Shown: positions 51,874 to 60,778 of the stretch, one piece after another
Layout: each line of letters opens with the position of its first letter
How positions within the stretch are numbered: the first letter of the stretch is position 1
Assembly: GCA_910585435.1 (NCBI GenBank)
Contig: CAJUEJ010000005.1
Span: 101,520 to 165,519, forward strand
Direction: 5' to 3'
Source of the DNA: an uncultured Hungatella sp.
Lineage (GTDB): Bacteria; Bacillota; Clostridia; Lachnospirales; Lachnospiraceae
DNA: 64,000 nucleotides
Program-made: the position numbers and the translations under genes
The notes under the pieces: generated by a model
Told to the model about the DNA's origin: nothing
Databases searched by the model: none
Seen by the model: the letters and a program-made list of their open reading frames with translations, nothing else

Positions 51874-52688
51874 TCTGCCTTCCCTTCACTGGTATATAAA
51901 AGTTCAAATGTTTTATAATGGTCTTCCGTATAATAGATAAGGCCGTCGTCACTGTACACGATTCTTTTTGCTCCCCGGTATCCCCCGTCGTAATCGATAT
52001 CGCATTCATAGTAGCTCCGCCCTTTTTTCTTCGGTAAAAGCTCCTCCCGGTTGCCGAATCTGCCGCCGCCTATGCTTTTACCTGGAGCCACCTCCTCTAA
52101 ATTTCCCTTGCCGGAATCCCATCCCAGCTTTTCCGCCTCGCTTTTGGTGATGTAGTTGCCTGGAAGCTGTCCGTAGAGATGAATGTATAATGCCACCTGA
52201 TCCTTGTCCGTGTATAAACCGTCCCGGTCAATCTGCTCCCCATCCGGTTCATCCGGCGCAGCTGCCTTGAAACCGTCTGTATCGGATATCCCAGTCTCAA
52301 ACGTCCCTGGCTCCGCAGCAGCAGAAATACCTGCCTCCGGCTTTTCCGTCCCTTTCAGACCCGATACATCTGCCTCCAGCTTTTCCGTCCCTTCCAGGCC
52401 AGATATATCTGCCTCAGACCCTTCCGTCCCTTCCAGGCCAGATACATCTGCCTCCGACCGCCCTGTGCCGTCTCCGGCCCCGCCGGATACATCTGCCTCA
52501 GGCCGCCCTGCCTGCCCTGTGCCGCTTCCGGCCCCGCCGGATACATCCGCCTGTATCTGCTTCTCAGATATCTGCCGCTCCTGCCCGCCCGGCTCCAGAT
52601 CGATTCTCACTATACACCCGGACAGCATCCCTGCCATAAGCCAGACAAGCAGTGCACGGATCAGCACATGCCACTTTTTCTTTTTCAT
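51870..52688 (-). CDS. Lipoprotein barnase-type ribonuclease with repeat linker
   Basis: A 272-residue protein. Residues 1-25 are a lipoprotein signal (LSGC lipobox). Residues 47-118 are five imperfect repeats of about 13-18 residues built on EADVSGLEGT. The C-terminal 115 residues are a barnase domain: HLYGQLPGNYITKSEAEKLGW, GKSIGGGRFGNRE, then YYECDIDYDGGYRGAKRIVYS with the catalytic Glu and two Arg, and the catalytic His in YYTEDHYKTF. All catalytic positions of barnase seem intact. It should be a surface-tethered or released extracellular RNase. Barstar follows with overlap. Confidence 0.88.
   Translation of the reverse strand: MKKKKWHVLIRALLVWLMAGMLSGCIVRIDLEPGGQERQISEKQIQADVSGGAGSGTGQAGRPEADVSGGAGDGTGRSEADVSGLEGTEGSEADISGLEGTEKLEADVSGLKGTEKPEAGISAAAEPGTFETGISDTDGFKAAAPDEPDGEQIDRDGLYTDKDQVALYIHLYGQLPGNYITKSEAEKLGWDSGKGNLEEVAPGKSIGGGRFGNREELLPKKKGRSYYECDIDYDGGYRGAKRIVYSDDGLIYYTEDHYKTFELLYTSEGKAE
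52335..52550 (-). repeat. Degenerate tandem repeat encoding the barnase linker
   Basis: Units of about 39-54 bp, each containing a GATACATCTGCCTC-type core (plus-strand reading). The unit number may vary between strains. Confidence 0.75.
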
Positions 52689-52763
52689 TCTGTCATTCCT
52701 CCCGTTTTGTTAAATGTGTTGGTATTATATCAAAGGTAGATAAAAAAATAAATAGCCGGCTGT

Positions 52764-52803
52764 CAAAAAGCCAAAGGGGAGCAATCCTCCCCTCTGGCTT
52801 TTC
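52764..52803 (-). terminator. Terminator of the GT51 gene
   Basis: AAAAAGCCAAAGGGGAG and CTCCCCTCTGGCTTTT arms form a long stem with a 4-nt loop. T-runs lie on both sides, so it may be bidirectional. Confidence 0.8.
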
Positions 52804-52842
52804 TTCACCCTTTATTCCTGTATATCCTTAAAATATCCTGTC

Positions 52843-53571
52843 TCAATGAATCAGCATCAGCTGTGCTTCCACCGTTTCCTCCACAGTCTCCGCCTCTTCC
52901 TCTGAAAAATATCCGCAGGCCTCCATACGCCTCAATACCTGCATCTGCCTCCTGGCCGCCAGCTCCGGATTCTTAGTAGGCGCATATCTGGAGGGTGCAT
53001 TGGGAATCCCTGCCAGCAGCGTGCTCTCATACTCCGTCATATCCCCAGGCTCTTTCCCAAAATACCCCACGCTGGCGCTGCACACATCATAATACCCGTC
53101 TCCAAAATAAATACTGTTCACATACAGCTCAAATATCTCTTCCTTGCTGAAAGTCTTCTCCAGATCCAAGGCCACAAAAACCTCTGCCACCTTCCTGGTC
53201 AGCTGCTTTTCCTGACTGAAATACATGTTCTTCGCCAGCTGCTGGGTGATGGTGCTTCCGCCCTCCACATAGGCGCCTGCCTGGAGATCATGAAGCACTG
53301 CCCGGCTGATGGCGATGGGATCCAGCCCTATATGCCGGAAGAACCGCTTATCCTCCACGGATATCACTGCCTCCACATAAACCTGGGGCAGCTGTTCATA
53401 CTCCGTATAATTCTCCTTTGTCTGAATCGATGCCGCCTTCTCCTCCAGGCTGACTGCCTCCACCGCATCCAGATATATGTTGTATCCCTTCCATACAATA
53501 GAAAACCCGGAGCAGATAACTGCTACCATTGCCAGGATGAGAACTTGTCTTATAATTTTAAAAATTTTCAT
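52843..53571 (-). CDS. Monofunctional peptidoglycan glycosyltransferase (GT51)
   Basis: A 242-residue enzyme with an N-terminal membrane helix (ILAMVAVICSGFSIVW) and a GT51 domain: VISVEDKRFFRHIGLDP (catalytic Glu), GGSTITQQLAKN and KVAEVFVALDLEKTFSKEEI. It polymerises lipid II into glycan strands. There is no transpeptidase domain, unlike class A PBPs. ATG 53571 has AAAGGGG about 11 nt upstream; a longer in-frame opening lacks a site. Confidence 0.88.
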   Translation of the reverse strand: MKIFKIIRQVLILAMVAVICSGFSIVWKGYNIYLDAVEAVSLEEKAASIQTKENYTEYEQLPQVYVEAVISVEDKRFFRHIGLDPIAISRAVLHDLQAGAYVEGGSTITQQLAKNMYFSQEKQLTRKVAEVFVALDLEKTFSKEEIFELYVNSIYFGDGYYDVCSASVGYFGKEPGDMTEYESTLLAGIPNAPSRYAPTKNPELAARRQMQVLRRMEACGYFSEEEAETVEETVEAQLMLIH

Positions 53572-53800
53572 ATAAATATCTGCCCCTTTCTCAAAAAAAT
53601 AGTAAACATATTGTATGAAACTGATTATACCAGAAATTTCCTTGTAAGACCTTACCAATACATTAGTATTATCGACGTTTTTCTGACAAACATTAACAAA
53701 TTTCTTACAAATCTGCTATTTTTATCAAATTATCTTATTTTAACTTTTATTTCGAAATATTTAAGAAATAATAACAAAAACATTTCAAAAATATAAAAAA

Positions 53801-53853
53801 TCCCTGTAAACCGCCTAATGTTATTTAGATAACACCTAAGCCTGTTTACAGGA
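53801..53853 (-). terminator. Terminator of the PHP/MBL/ABC operon
   Basis: TCCCTGTAAAC at 53801 pairs with GTTTACAGGA ending 53853. An inner GTTATTTAGATAAC hairpin lies in between. The minus strand ends in TTTTTTA. Confidence 0.75.
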
Positions 53854-53906
53854 ATTCTCTTTTAACATCTGTTCCTATTTCAAGTTTCTATAATCTTCAT
53901 CTGCCC

Positions 53907-54697
53907 TCACCCAGGCATCTTTTTTTCCCTATGAGGTGCGCGAAAAGGCACTCTGTCCAGAACCGTCAGATGATATTTCTCTGCTATCCCCTCTGCAACG
54001 GCCTGGGCCCTGGGATTCCAGACTGTCTCCGGCTGATGGGCATCACAGCCAAAGACAACCTGATTCCCTGTCTCCCCTGCGATTTTCCAGAAATCCTCAT
54101 TGGGATAATTCCTTTTGTCCATAATCCCCAGGAAATTGATTTCCAGGGGGATCTGAAGCTTTTTGGCCAAACGGCACAGCTTTCCCATCCACCGCTCATA
54201 CACGGCCCTGTCCCCTGTAAAGTTTAGAAGATCCGGATGGGCAAAGTAGGTGAAGCATCCTGTTTCCAGCGCCTCCTGCGCCTGGCTGCAATACCGCTCC
54301 AGCTGCCTCTCATCACTGGTAGGCGTCCCGCTGTAGAAATCATGGATCTCATTTCCCAGAAAGTGCTGTCCCAGAAGAAAATATTCGATTGGATACTGAC
54401 CGGTTATTTCCAGCAGCTCTTCAAAATATGCCGGATAATATTCCACCTCCAGGCCAAGGCAGATCCGGATGTCATCCTTATACTTCTCCCTCAGCCCCAG
54501 CACTGTATCTACGTATTCCTCCAGCTGATTCAGCCCCATCTTTACATTGCTCACATATCCGTCCGGATAGGGCATAGGCGTGTGATCCGAAAATCCCAGG
54601 ATTTTTAAGCCTGGGCAATGGCATTTTCTATGTACTCCTGTTCTGTCCCTACAGCGTGTTTGCAGCGCCACGTATGGGTGTGATAATTGGCAGTCAT
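53907..54697 (-). pseudogene. PHP-domain histidinol-phosphatase-like gene with a frameshift
   Basis: From ATG 54697 (GGAGGATGAA upstream) the frame reads MTANYHTHTWRCKHAVGTEQ and stops near 54610 at CAG GCT TAA. One missing base, near 54607-54613 in CAGGC (expected CAGGGC), moves the reading frame; the next frame continues GLKILGFSDHTPMPYPDGYV and runs intact to the stop at 53907. The metal-binding HTHTxRCKH motif and the other PHP motifs (GLEVEYYP, FAHPDLLNF, VFGCDAH) are otherwise all present. Either a recent mutation or a sequencing error. The product would be a HisJ-type phosphatase. Confidence 0.85.
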
Positions 54698-54709
54698 TTC
54701 ATCCTCCGT

Positions 54710-55594
54710 TTACAGCTCTATTTTCATTCCATCATATGCCGGTGTCACAGCCGTCCCCTTCAGCAATTCCTCCAGATCCTCATGAGGCGGGGTTCTGTGA
54801 GGGCTCATGTGGGTCCAATAGACCCGGGGCTCACTTTTCCATATCTTAGCCTCCCGGAAAAATTCCAGGGTTTCCATGCCGTGATCCCAGTCCATGTGGT
54901 ATTCCCCTTTTTTGGCATACCCGAATGTCTGTTCCATAATCACAGCATCGAATCTGTGTGCGGCAATACAGTCTGCCGTCTTCTGGCAATAGGGGCCTGA
55001 ATCGCAGGCATAGAGGAATGTCTTCCCCTGTGCCTCGATGATATAGATAATCCCCTTTTTGTCTCCCTGATCCATATGGGAAGCCTCCATAGGTATAAAC
55101 CTGACACCGTTGCACTCATACTCATTATACAGTTTCGGAACCGTAAATTCAACTGCAAACTCTTTTAAGTCATTAAGCTGACCCTGTCTTTTAAACAGCC
55201 CCATCATCTCCTGATACACACACTCATTTCCGTAAATATGAAGCACAGGCAGATCCTGCTGACGGCTGTAGCCTCTCTCAAACCGCTGCCTTTCAGACAG
55301 GTTCTCTGCCTCCTTTGGCCGGTACCGCCAGTACAGCAGCTGAGGATAAAAATGATCCTCATGGGAATGTGTCACCAGCAACAATCTGGAAGACATCAGA
55401 TCGATTCCGTATTTCTCTGCCTGGGAAAACTCTTCCGGCGGAAAATCAATAAGGCAGTCCCCTGCAAAATGCACCGAGCTGGTGCGGCGGATGTTTTTCC
55501 CTCCCAGCCTTCTCGCCTTCCTGCAATATTCACAGGTACACCACAGCCCCGGATATTGTTCTGCCGCTGCAGTCCCTAAAAATGTCAGCTCCAT
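54710..55594 (-). CDS. MBL-fold metallohydrolase, PhnP-like
   Basis: A 294-residue metallo-beta-lactamase-fold enzyme. It starts MELTFLGTAAAEQYPGLWC, then CEYCRKAR, which resembles the structural zinc site of PhnP. The metal motif is THSHEDHFYP, with further ligands in CDSGPY and THMSPH. PhnP cleaves cyclic phosphodiesters; here it is co-transcribed with sugar ABC permeases and a PHP phosphatase. ATG 55594 has GAGAGGAG 6 nt upstream; the longer open frame overlaps the permease gene. Confidence 0.8.
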   Translation of the reverse strand: MELTFLGTAAAEQYPGLWCTCEYCRKARRLGGKNIRRTSSVHFAGDCLIDFPPEEFSQAEKYGIDLMSSRLLLVTHSHEDHFYPQLLYWRYRPKEAENLSERQRFERGYSRQQDLPVLHIYGNECVYQEMMGLFKRQGQLNDLKEFAVEFTVPKLYNEYECNGVRFIPMEASHMDQGDKKGIIYIIEAQGKTFLYACDSGPYCQKTADCIAAHRFDAVIMEQTFGYAKKGEYHMDWDHGMETLEFFREAKIWKSEPRVYWTHMSPHRTPPHEDLEELLKGTAVTPAYDGMKIEL

Positions 55595-55608
55595 CTTCTC
55601 TTCTCCTC

Positions 55609-56436
55609 TCAGCCTTTTACTGCTCCTACCAGCATTCCTGATAGAATATATTTTTGTCCCAGTACAAAAATCAGTACTGTGGGAAGCATCACTACAATAA
55701 CGCCTGCCATCATCATATTGTATTCCGCTGACTCTGCATTGAGCAGCATCCCGATTCCAATCTGAACCGTACGCATCCTGTCTGTGTTTGTCACAAGAAG
55801 AGGCCACATATAGGCATTCCAGGCATTGATAAAGGTATAGATACCCACGGCGCTCATGGCCCCTTTTGACAGAGGGATCAGCATGGTAAACAGGAAACGC
55901 AGGTTCCCGCACCCGTCCAGGGTTGCCATCTCATAGATGTCCTTTGGCATTTGCAAAAAAGCCTGGCGCATAAAGAAAATAGACATGGCGGATGCCAGCG
56001 ACGGCAGTATCATGGCAATATACGTATCCAAAAGCCCCAGATCGCCCATGGTAAGGTAATTGGAAAGGACAATGGATTCCCCTGGTATCATCATAGTGGC
56101 CAAAATCAGCATAAAAAGCAGCTTCTTTCCCTTAAAATCAAAGTGTGTGAACGCAAAGGCCGTCACACAGGCCAGTATCAGCTGCCCGGCCGTAATACTT
56201 ACCGCGATGACCGTGGTATTCATCAGATATCTGAAAAGGGGAGCTACCTGGAAGGCCCTGATATAATAGGAAAAATCTATCTTGTGGGGAAACAGATCCA
56301 AAGGCTTTCCAAATATCTGGGACAAAGGCAGGAAGCTGATATCAAGGGCATATAGAATCGGAAAAATAATAATCAGCGCGATCCCTGTCTGAAGGATTAA
56401 AAATAAGATTTTTCCAATACGGGTATCCGGTCTCAT
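55609..56436 (-). CDS. Sugar ABC transporter permease, MalG type
   Basis: A 275-residue six-helix permease with the EAA-like motif YEMATLDGCGNLRFLFTMLIPLSKGAM. It pairs with the MalF-type permease, whose stop overlaps its start by 4 nt. The importer works with the SBP at 57312; no ATPase is in the operon, so a shared MsmK-like ATPase is probably used. Confidence 0.9.
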   Translation of the reverse strand: MRPDTRIGKILFLILQTGIALIIIFPILYALDISFLPLSQIFGKPLDLFPHKIDFSYYIRAFQVAPLFRYLMNTTVIAVSITAGQLILACVTAFAFTHFDFKGKKLLFMLILATMMIPGESIVLSNYLTMGDLGLLDTYIAMILPSLASAMSIFFMRQAFLQMPKDIYEMATLDGCGNLRFLFTMLIPLSKGAMSAVGIYTFINAWNAYMWPLLVTNTDRMRTVQIGIGMLLNAESAEYNMMMAGVIVVMLPTVLIFVLGQKYILSGMLVGAVKG

Positions 56437-57299
56437 TGATAAAAGACTCCTTTCTTCTCCACACGGAACTGGATGGCGGACATGATCAGCAGTATCACAA
56501 AAAATACAAGAGACTGTGCACAGGCATTTCCCCAGCGGTTGCTGATAAATGCCGATTCATAGATGGAATACGCCAAAACCGTGGTGCCGCCTCCCGGCCC
56601 GCCTTCTGTCATCATCTTCACCTGGGTAAAAATCTGAAACGCGTTGATGGTATTGATAATCAGCAGGAAAAACATGGTGGGAGTCACAAGGGGCAGGGTG
56701 ATATACCTTACAGTCTGCCAGTAATTGGATCCTTCCAGCCTGGAGCATTCGTACAATTCATCCGGCACAGATTGAAGCCCGGACAGGGTATAGATAAAAT
56801 TCATGCCGGCTGTCAGCCAGCAGGTGGTCACAAGTATCATGACCATGGCACTGCCCCTGCTGCCTGTCCAGCTGATCTGCCTGCCAAGGAGATAATTGAT
56901 AATGCCGGTATTGGCGTTGAACATCAGCATCCAGATCATGGATCCGCAGGCATAGGAAATCGACATGGGAAGTGCAAAGATAACCCGGATGGTGCCAGAT
57001 TTCCTCTTGCGGTTATCGGCAAGCAAAGCCATCAATAAGCCGATGAACAGCTGAAAGGGAACCAGAATCACGGCAAATGTAAAAGTGGTTTTCAGATTCC
57101 TCCAAAACTCTTGTGACAAAAACAGCCGCTGAAAATTTTTTATTCCTGCAAACTTTACAATCTCCCCCATAGTATTGACAGAAGAAACGCTCATAACCAC
57201 CGTGCGCACCAGAGGATAGAACACAAACATCCCAAACAGAACGAATACCGGCAGCAGATACAGATAGGGTTCTATTTTTTTCACTATACTGTTCTTCAT
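56433..57299 (-). CDS. Sugar ABC transporter permease, MalF/UgpA type
   Basis: A 288-residue six-helix permease. The EAA loop reads YECSRLEGSNYWQTVRYITLPLVTP. It lies 12 nt after the SBP gene and overlaps the MalG-type gene by 4 nt, so the three form one transport unit. Confidence 0.9.
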   Translation of the reverse strand: MKNSIVKKIEPYLYLLPVFVLFGMFVFYPLVRTVVMSVSSVNTMGEIVKFAGIKNFQRLFLSQEFWRNLKTTFTFAVILVPFQLFIGLLMALLADNRKRKSGTIRVIFALPMSISYACGSMIWMLMFNANTGIINYLLGRQISWTGSRGSAMVMILVTTCWLTAGMNFIYTLSGLQSVPDELYECSRLEGSNYWQTVRYITLPLVTPTMFFLLIINTINAFQIFTQVKMMTEGGPGGGTTVLAYSIYESAFISNRWGNACAQSLVFFVILLIMSAIQFRVEKKGVFYQ

Positions 57300-57311
57300 A
57301 GATGCTTCCCC

Positions 57312-58733
57312 TTAATTAATTTCGTTGTATTCCTCGATCAGTGTATCAATCTCCTGGACCGATCTCTCAATACACTCTTTTGGGGTTACCTCTCCTAGAA
57401 ACATTTTTTCCAGATAGTCTACATAAATGGCGCGGCCGTCTACCAGGCTTGCGTACAGTGCGCCGAATCCCATATTGGGAGAATTGTGTACCGTATCAAT
57501 CACCACCTGGTACTGGGGATATTCCTTCATGGTTTCTTTTACCGCTTCCTGTTCCAGGGCGGCGCTTGTGATGGGGAAGTATCCTGTATTGGCAAAAATA
57601 AAGCCCTGTGTCTCCGGATCAATCAGATACTTCATGAAATCCGCAATCGCCTCATTTTTGGCGTCTCCCTTGCCGTTGTCGCAGACATAGATGGAAGCTC
57701 CGCCCAGAGTAACCCCGCCGTTGGGGGCGTCTTTTGTAAGTCCCGGAAATTCGCATACACCCAGCTCGTAGGCGCCGTCAATAGCCTCCAGAGACGCCCG
57801 GATGGATCCGGAGGAATCCATCATAATCACAGCGTTCCCCGACCAGAATGCGGCCCTGTTGTCTTCCACCGTAAAACCTACATTGGCTGTGTAGCCCTTA
57901 GTCACAAATTCCTGGAATTTTGCGGCGATGTCCACCGCCAGGGTTCCGTCTGCCAGGGTTGACCTGGTGGCTCTCCCTGCCCGGCCGTTGTCATTGTCAA
58001 CCATTGGGTAGCGCTGCTGCACCATAGGCTGTTCAAAGCACCATGCCAGATTGGAGCAGAGGGCGATTCCCGATTCTGCCAGCCCCTGATCTATGACCTT
58101 CTGGGAAATATCTCCAATATCATCCCAGCTTTTGGGGCCGTCCTCATAGCCGATTTGGGAGAGGACTGTCTTGTTATAATAGCACACCGGCACAGACGTG
58201 TTCAGCGGCATGGAATAAAGCTTGCCGTCCACCACATAATAATTAAGAAGATTTTCCTCCAGCCCGGATATGTCGATACCGTATGCATCGATAATGGTCT
58301 GCATGGGGATCACGAATCCGCTGTCAATCATGGTCCTTGTCCCGGCCTCGTAGATCTGCACCAGATCCGGCCCTGCCTTTGTGCGCATTGCTGTCTTCAA
58401 TTTGTTCAGCGATTCCTCATAGGATCCCTGATACTGAACCTCCACATACACCTTATCCTGGGAATCATTGTAATTCTGTATCGCCTGCTGGACGATCTCT
58501 CCTGCCTGGCCGCTGAGTCCGAACCAGAGAACCAGATTTACCCGGTCGCCGGCCGCCTCCTGCCCGCTGGCTGCCTGGGCTGTCTCCTTATTCTCATTTA
58601 CAGATGCCTGCTGGCTGGAAGGCGCACTGGCCTCCCCTTTATCCTCCTGGCTGCCTGATGAAGAGCCACATCCGGCAACAGCAGAAATTATCATCATAAT
58701 GGCCAAACTTATCCCTGTAAGCTTTCTTTTCAT
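57312..58733 (-). CDS. Extracellular solute-binding lipoprotein (family 1)
   Basis: A 473-residue lipoprotein: signal MKRKLTGISLAIMMIISAVAGC with lipobox, Ser/Gln/Glu-rich linker, then an SBP_bac_1/8-type domain (LVLWFGLSGQAGEIV, SWDDIGDISQKV). It captures an oligosaccharide or glycerophosphoryl compound for the permeases; UgpB-like resemblance is moderate. ATG 58733 has AGGAGG 7 nt upstream; ATG 58736 is also possible. Confidence 0.88.
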   Translation of the reverse strand: MKRKLTGISLAIMMIISAVAGCGSSSGSQEDKGEASAPSSQQASVNENKETAQAASGQEAAGDRVNLVLWFGLSGQAGEIVQQAIQNYNDSQDKVYVEVQYQGSYEESLNKLKTAMRTKAGPDLVQIYEAGTRTMIDSGFVIPMQTIIDAYGIDISGLEENLLNYYVVDGKLYSMPLNTSVPVCYYNKTVLSQIGYEDGPKSWDDIGDISQKVIDQGLAESGIALCSNLAWCFEQPMVQQRYPMVDNDNGRAGRATRSTLADGTLAVDIAAKFQEFVTKGYTANVGFTVEDNRAAFWSGNAVIMMDSSGSIRASLEAIDGAYELGVCEFPGLTKDAPNGGVTLGGASIYVCDNGKGDAKNEAIADFMKYLIDPETQGFIFANTGYFPITSAALEQEAVKETMKEYPQYQVVIDTVHNSPNMGFGALYASLVDGRAIYVDYLEKMFLGEVTPKECIERSVQEIDTLIEEYNEIN

Positions 58734-58963
58734 CATCCTACCTCCTGGTATTTGAATCGGCGCGCTGCCCTTTTTAGCAGCCTGCCATGTCATGGGCGTG
58801 GTTTAGGCTGTAAAGCCTCCTCCCCGCGGTAATGTACTTGGGAATTGTCGTTCAACATCATTATGCTTCCGGAAACATTTTTTATTTGTTGATCTTACTC
58901 TTATTATACATTTCTCTTATATTATTTCCTTGATAATATTGCTGTTTCCATTAGACGTTTTTG

Positions 58964-59905
58964 TCATTTTATATATTTCTCCCTGAATTTTTCACACAGC
59001 CCTATGCTCTGTTCCGGTGTGTAGAACCGCTCCTGGGAATAAATATTATGCTCAGCCGCAGTTTCATCTCCTGCATTCCTGCTTAACTGCTTATAATACA
59101 TCTCAGGCGTCAGCCCCGTGCGGCTTAAAAAGGCTTTTGAAAAATATTTATAGTCAGAAAAACCGCACTCCATACAGATATCCAGCATCTTATACTGTCC
59201 GGTTACCATCATGGTGAATGCTGCATTGAACCTGACTAAATCCACATACTCCCTGAAGCTCTGCCCCATTGTGCTTTTTATAAAATGGGACATCCGGTTC
59301 AGAGATCGTCCCTCCTGCCGGGCAAAGTCTGACAGGCGGATATTATACATATAATTCTGTTCCACAAAACGTACCAGGCTCTGCAGCCGTTCATTGTGCT
59401 TTTCCTGCACCAGGCTTTCCTTTTCTGTCAGCACATGGTAGGGAAGGCCGGTGAGCAGAAAATAGACAAACATCCGCATGTTATTTGTGCAGTACAGCTC
59501 ATAATACTGAGGCTTTTTCAGATACTGCCACATGGTTTCAAGCAAAAGGGTTTTTATCCCTTTATAGGTTTCTTCTGGAAGGGTGTGCAGAAAAGATTCT
59601 TCAAAGCGGATATGCTCCAGTGCAGGCACTTCTTTTGCAACAAGATTGGGGGAGAGATGCACCGCCAGCATGGTACATCCCTTTGAGGCAGCCTTTATCT
59701 CGTGGAGCTGCCCCACGTTCAGCAGCAGGATTTTCCCTTCCTCCACCGTCTTCTGCTTATTGTCAATCAATATTTCAAATCCTCCGTCCAATGCCCAGAG
59801 GATCTCCATATCTTTATGGAAATGCAGGGTGCGGTAATGCAGCGTATTAAAATACAGCCTTATGTCTTTTACAATCTGGTGCTGGATAACGTCCGCATTG
59901 ATCAT
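58964..59905 (-). CDS. AraC-family transcriptional regulator
   Basis: A 313-residue regulator with an N-terminal cupin-like domain (LHFHKDMEILWALDGGFEIL) and a C-terminal double helix-turn-helix (YNIRLSDFARQEGRSLNRMS; MLDICMECGFSDYKYFSKAF). It directly precedes the ABC importer operon in the same direction and is probably its sugar-responsive activator. Confidence 0.88.
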   Translation of the reverse strand: MINADVIQHQIVKDIRLYFNTLHYRTLHFHKDMEILWALDGGFEILIDNKQKTVEEGKILLLNVGQLHEIKAASKGCTMLAVHLSPNLVAKEVPALEHIRFEESFLHTLPEETYKGIKTLLLETMWQYLKKPQYYELYCTNNMRMFVYFLLTGLPYHVLTEKESLVQEKHNERLQSLVRFVEQNYMYNIRLSDFARQEGRSLNRMSHFIKSTMGQSFREYVDLVRFNAAFTMMVTGQYKMLDICMECGFSDYKYFSKAFLSRTGLTPEMYYKQLSRNAGDETAAEHNIYSQERFYTPEQSIGLCEKFREKYIK

Positions 59906-59964
59906 GCTTTTATCCCCTCCTTACAACAGGCATATTCCAGAAAGCTTTTTGTGATTTCCGAAAA

Positions 59965-60005
59965 CAGGAAAACCGCCGCTTTCCTCTCCTGCGGCGGTTT
60001 TCCTG
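59965..60005 (-). terminator. Terminator of xpt
   Basis: A perfect 15-bp stem, CAGGAAAACCGCCGC (59965-59979) with GCGGCGGTTTTCCTG (59991-60005). A T-rich tract follows on the minus strand. Confidence 0.85.
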
Positions 60006-60026
60006 TCTGTATTTTGAGCCAGTTCC

Positions 60027-60608
60027 TTACTGCTGCCGGAATACAATCTTCCCTGTGGAGGCATCCATATCTTCCACGATCGCCAGGGATTCCAGGCGGT
60101 ATCCCAGATTCCGGACAGTTCTTCCACCGTTCTGGAAGCCCTTTTCGATGGCAATGCCGATTCCCTCCACAACTGCCTCTGCCTGGGCCACGATGGAAAT
60201 CAGTCCCTGAAGAGCGCATCCATTGGCCAGGAAATCGTCGATAATCAGGATGTGTTCTCCCGGCTGCAGGAATTTTTTAGAGACAATCACCTGATTTTTG
60301 CACTTGTGGGTAAAGGATTCCACCTCCGCCACATACACCTCCCCGTCTATATTAATGCTTTTTGCCTTTTTTGCAAAAACCACGGGAACCTGAAAATATC
60401 TTGCCGCCATACAGGCGATGGCGATTCCGGAGGCTTCAATGGTCAGAATCTTGTCCACCTTAACGCCCTCAAACCGCCGTTTGAATTCTTCTCCCATCTG
60501 CTCCAGCAGCGCCACATCCATCTGATGGTTCAGGAAGGAATCCACCTTTAAAACATTGCCCTCCTTTACAATTCCGTCCTTCTGAATCCTCTCCTCCAAA
60601 AAATTCAT
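60027..60608 (-). CDS. xpt: Xanthine phosphoribosyltransferase
   Basis: A 193-residue salvage enzyme that converts xanthine and PRPP to XMP. The PRPP loop is HILIIDDFLANGCALQGL; the N-terminal MNFLEERIQKDGIVKEGNVL is typical of Xpt. Length matches the family. Unlike many Firmicutes, no purine riboswitch is seen upstream and no pbuX follows. Confidence 0.93.
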   Translation of the reverse strand: MNFLEERIQKDGIVKEGNVLKVDSFLNHQMDVALLEQMGEEFKRRFEGVKVDKILTIEASGIAIACMAARYFQVPVVFAKKAKSINIDGEVYVAEVESFTHKCKNQVIVSKKFLQPGEHILIIDDFLANGCALQGLISIVAQAEAVVEGIGIAIEKGFQNGGRTVRNLGYRLESLAIVEDMDASTGKIVFRQQ

Positions 60609-60778
60609 TTGTACTCTCCTTGTTTTGTGTTTACTTGTTTCCTTTTGAACAGTAACTTTTTCTCATATATCGCCATTTTTTCTCAAAAAATAATCTTTCT
60701 TTCTCCGGAAACATGTGCTATACTCAGTGCATAGAATAAAGACCAAGAGTCATGCTTGATAAAGGAGTTGTGATAATT

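Noticed and set aside
55595..55912. N-terminal extension of the MBL-fold protein
   Set aside because: It overlaps the MalG-type permease gene, and ATG 55594 has a good ribosome binding site and a family-typical start.
60609..60778. Purine riboswitch upstream of xpt
   Set aside because: The leader is short and A/T-rich, and I cannot find the conserved purine-aptamer core or a terminator/antiterminator pair.
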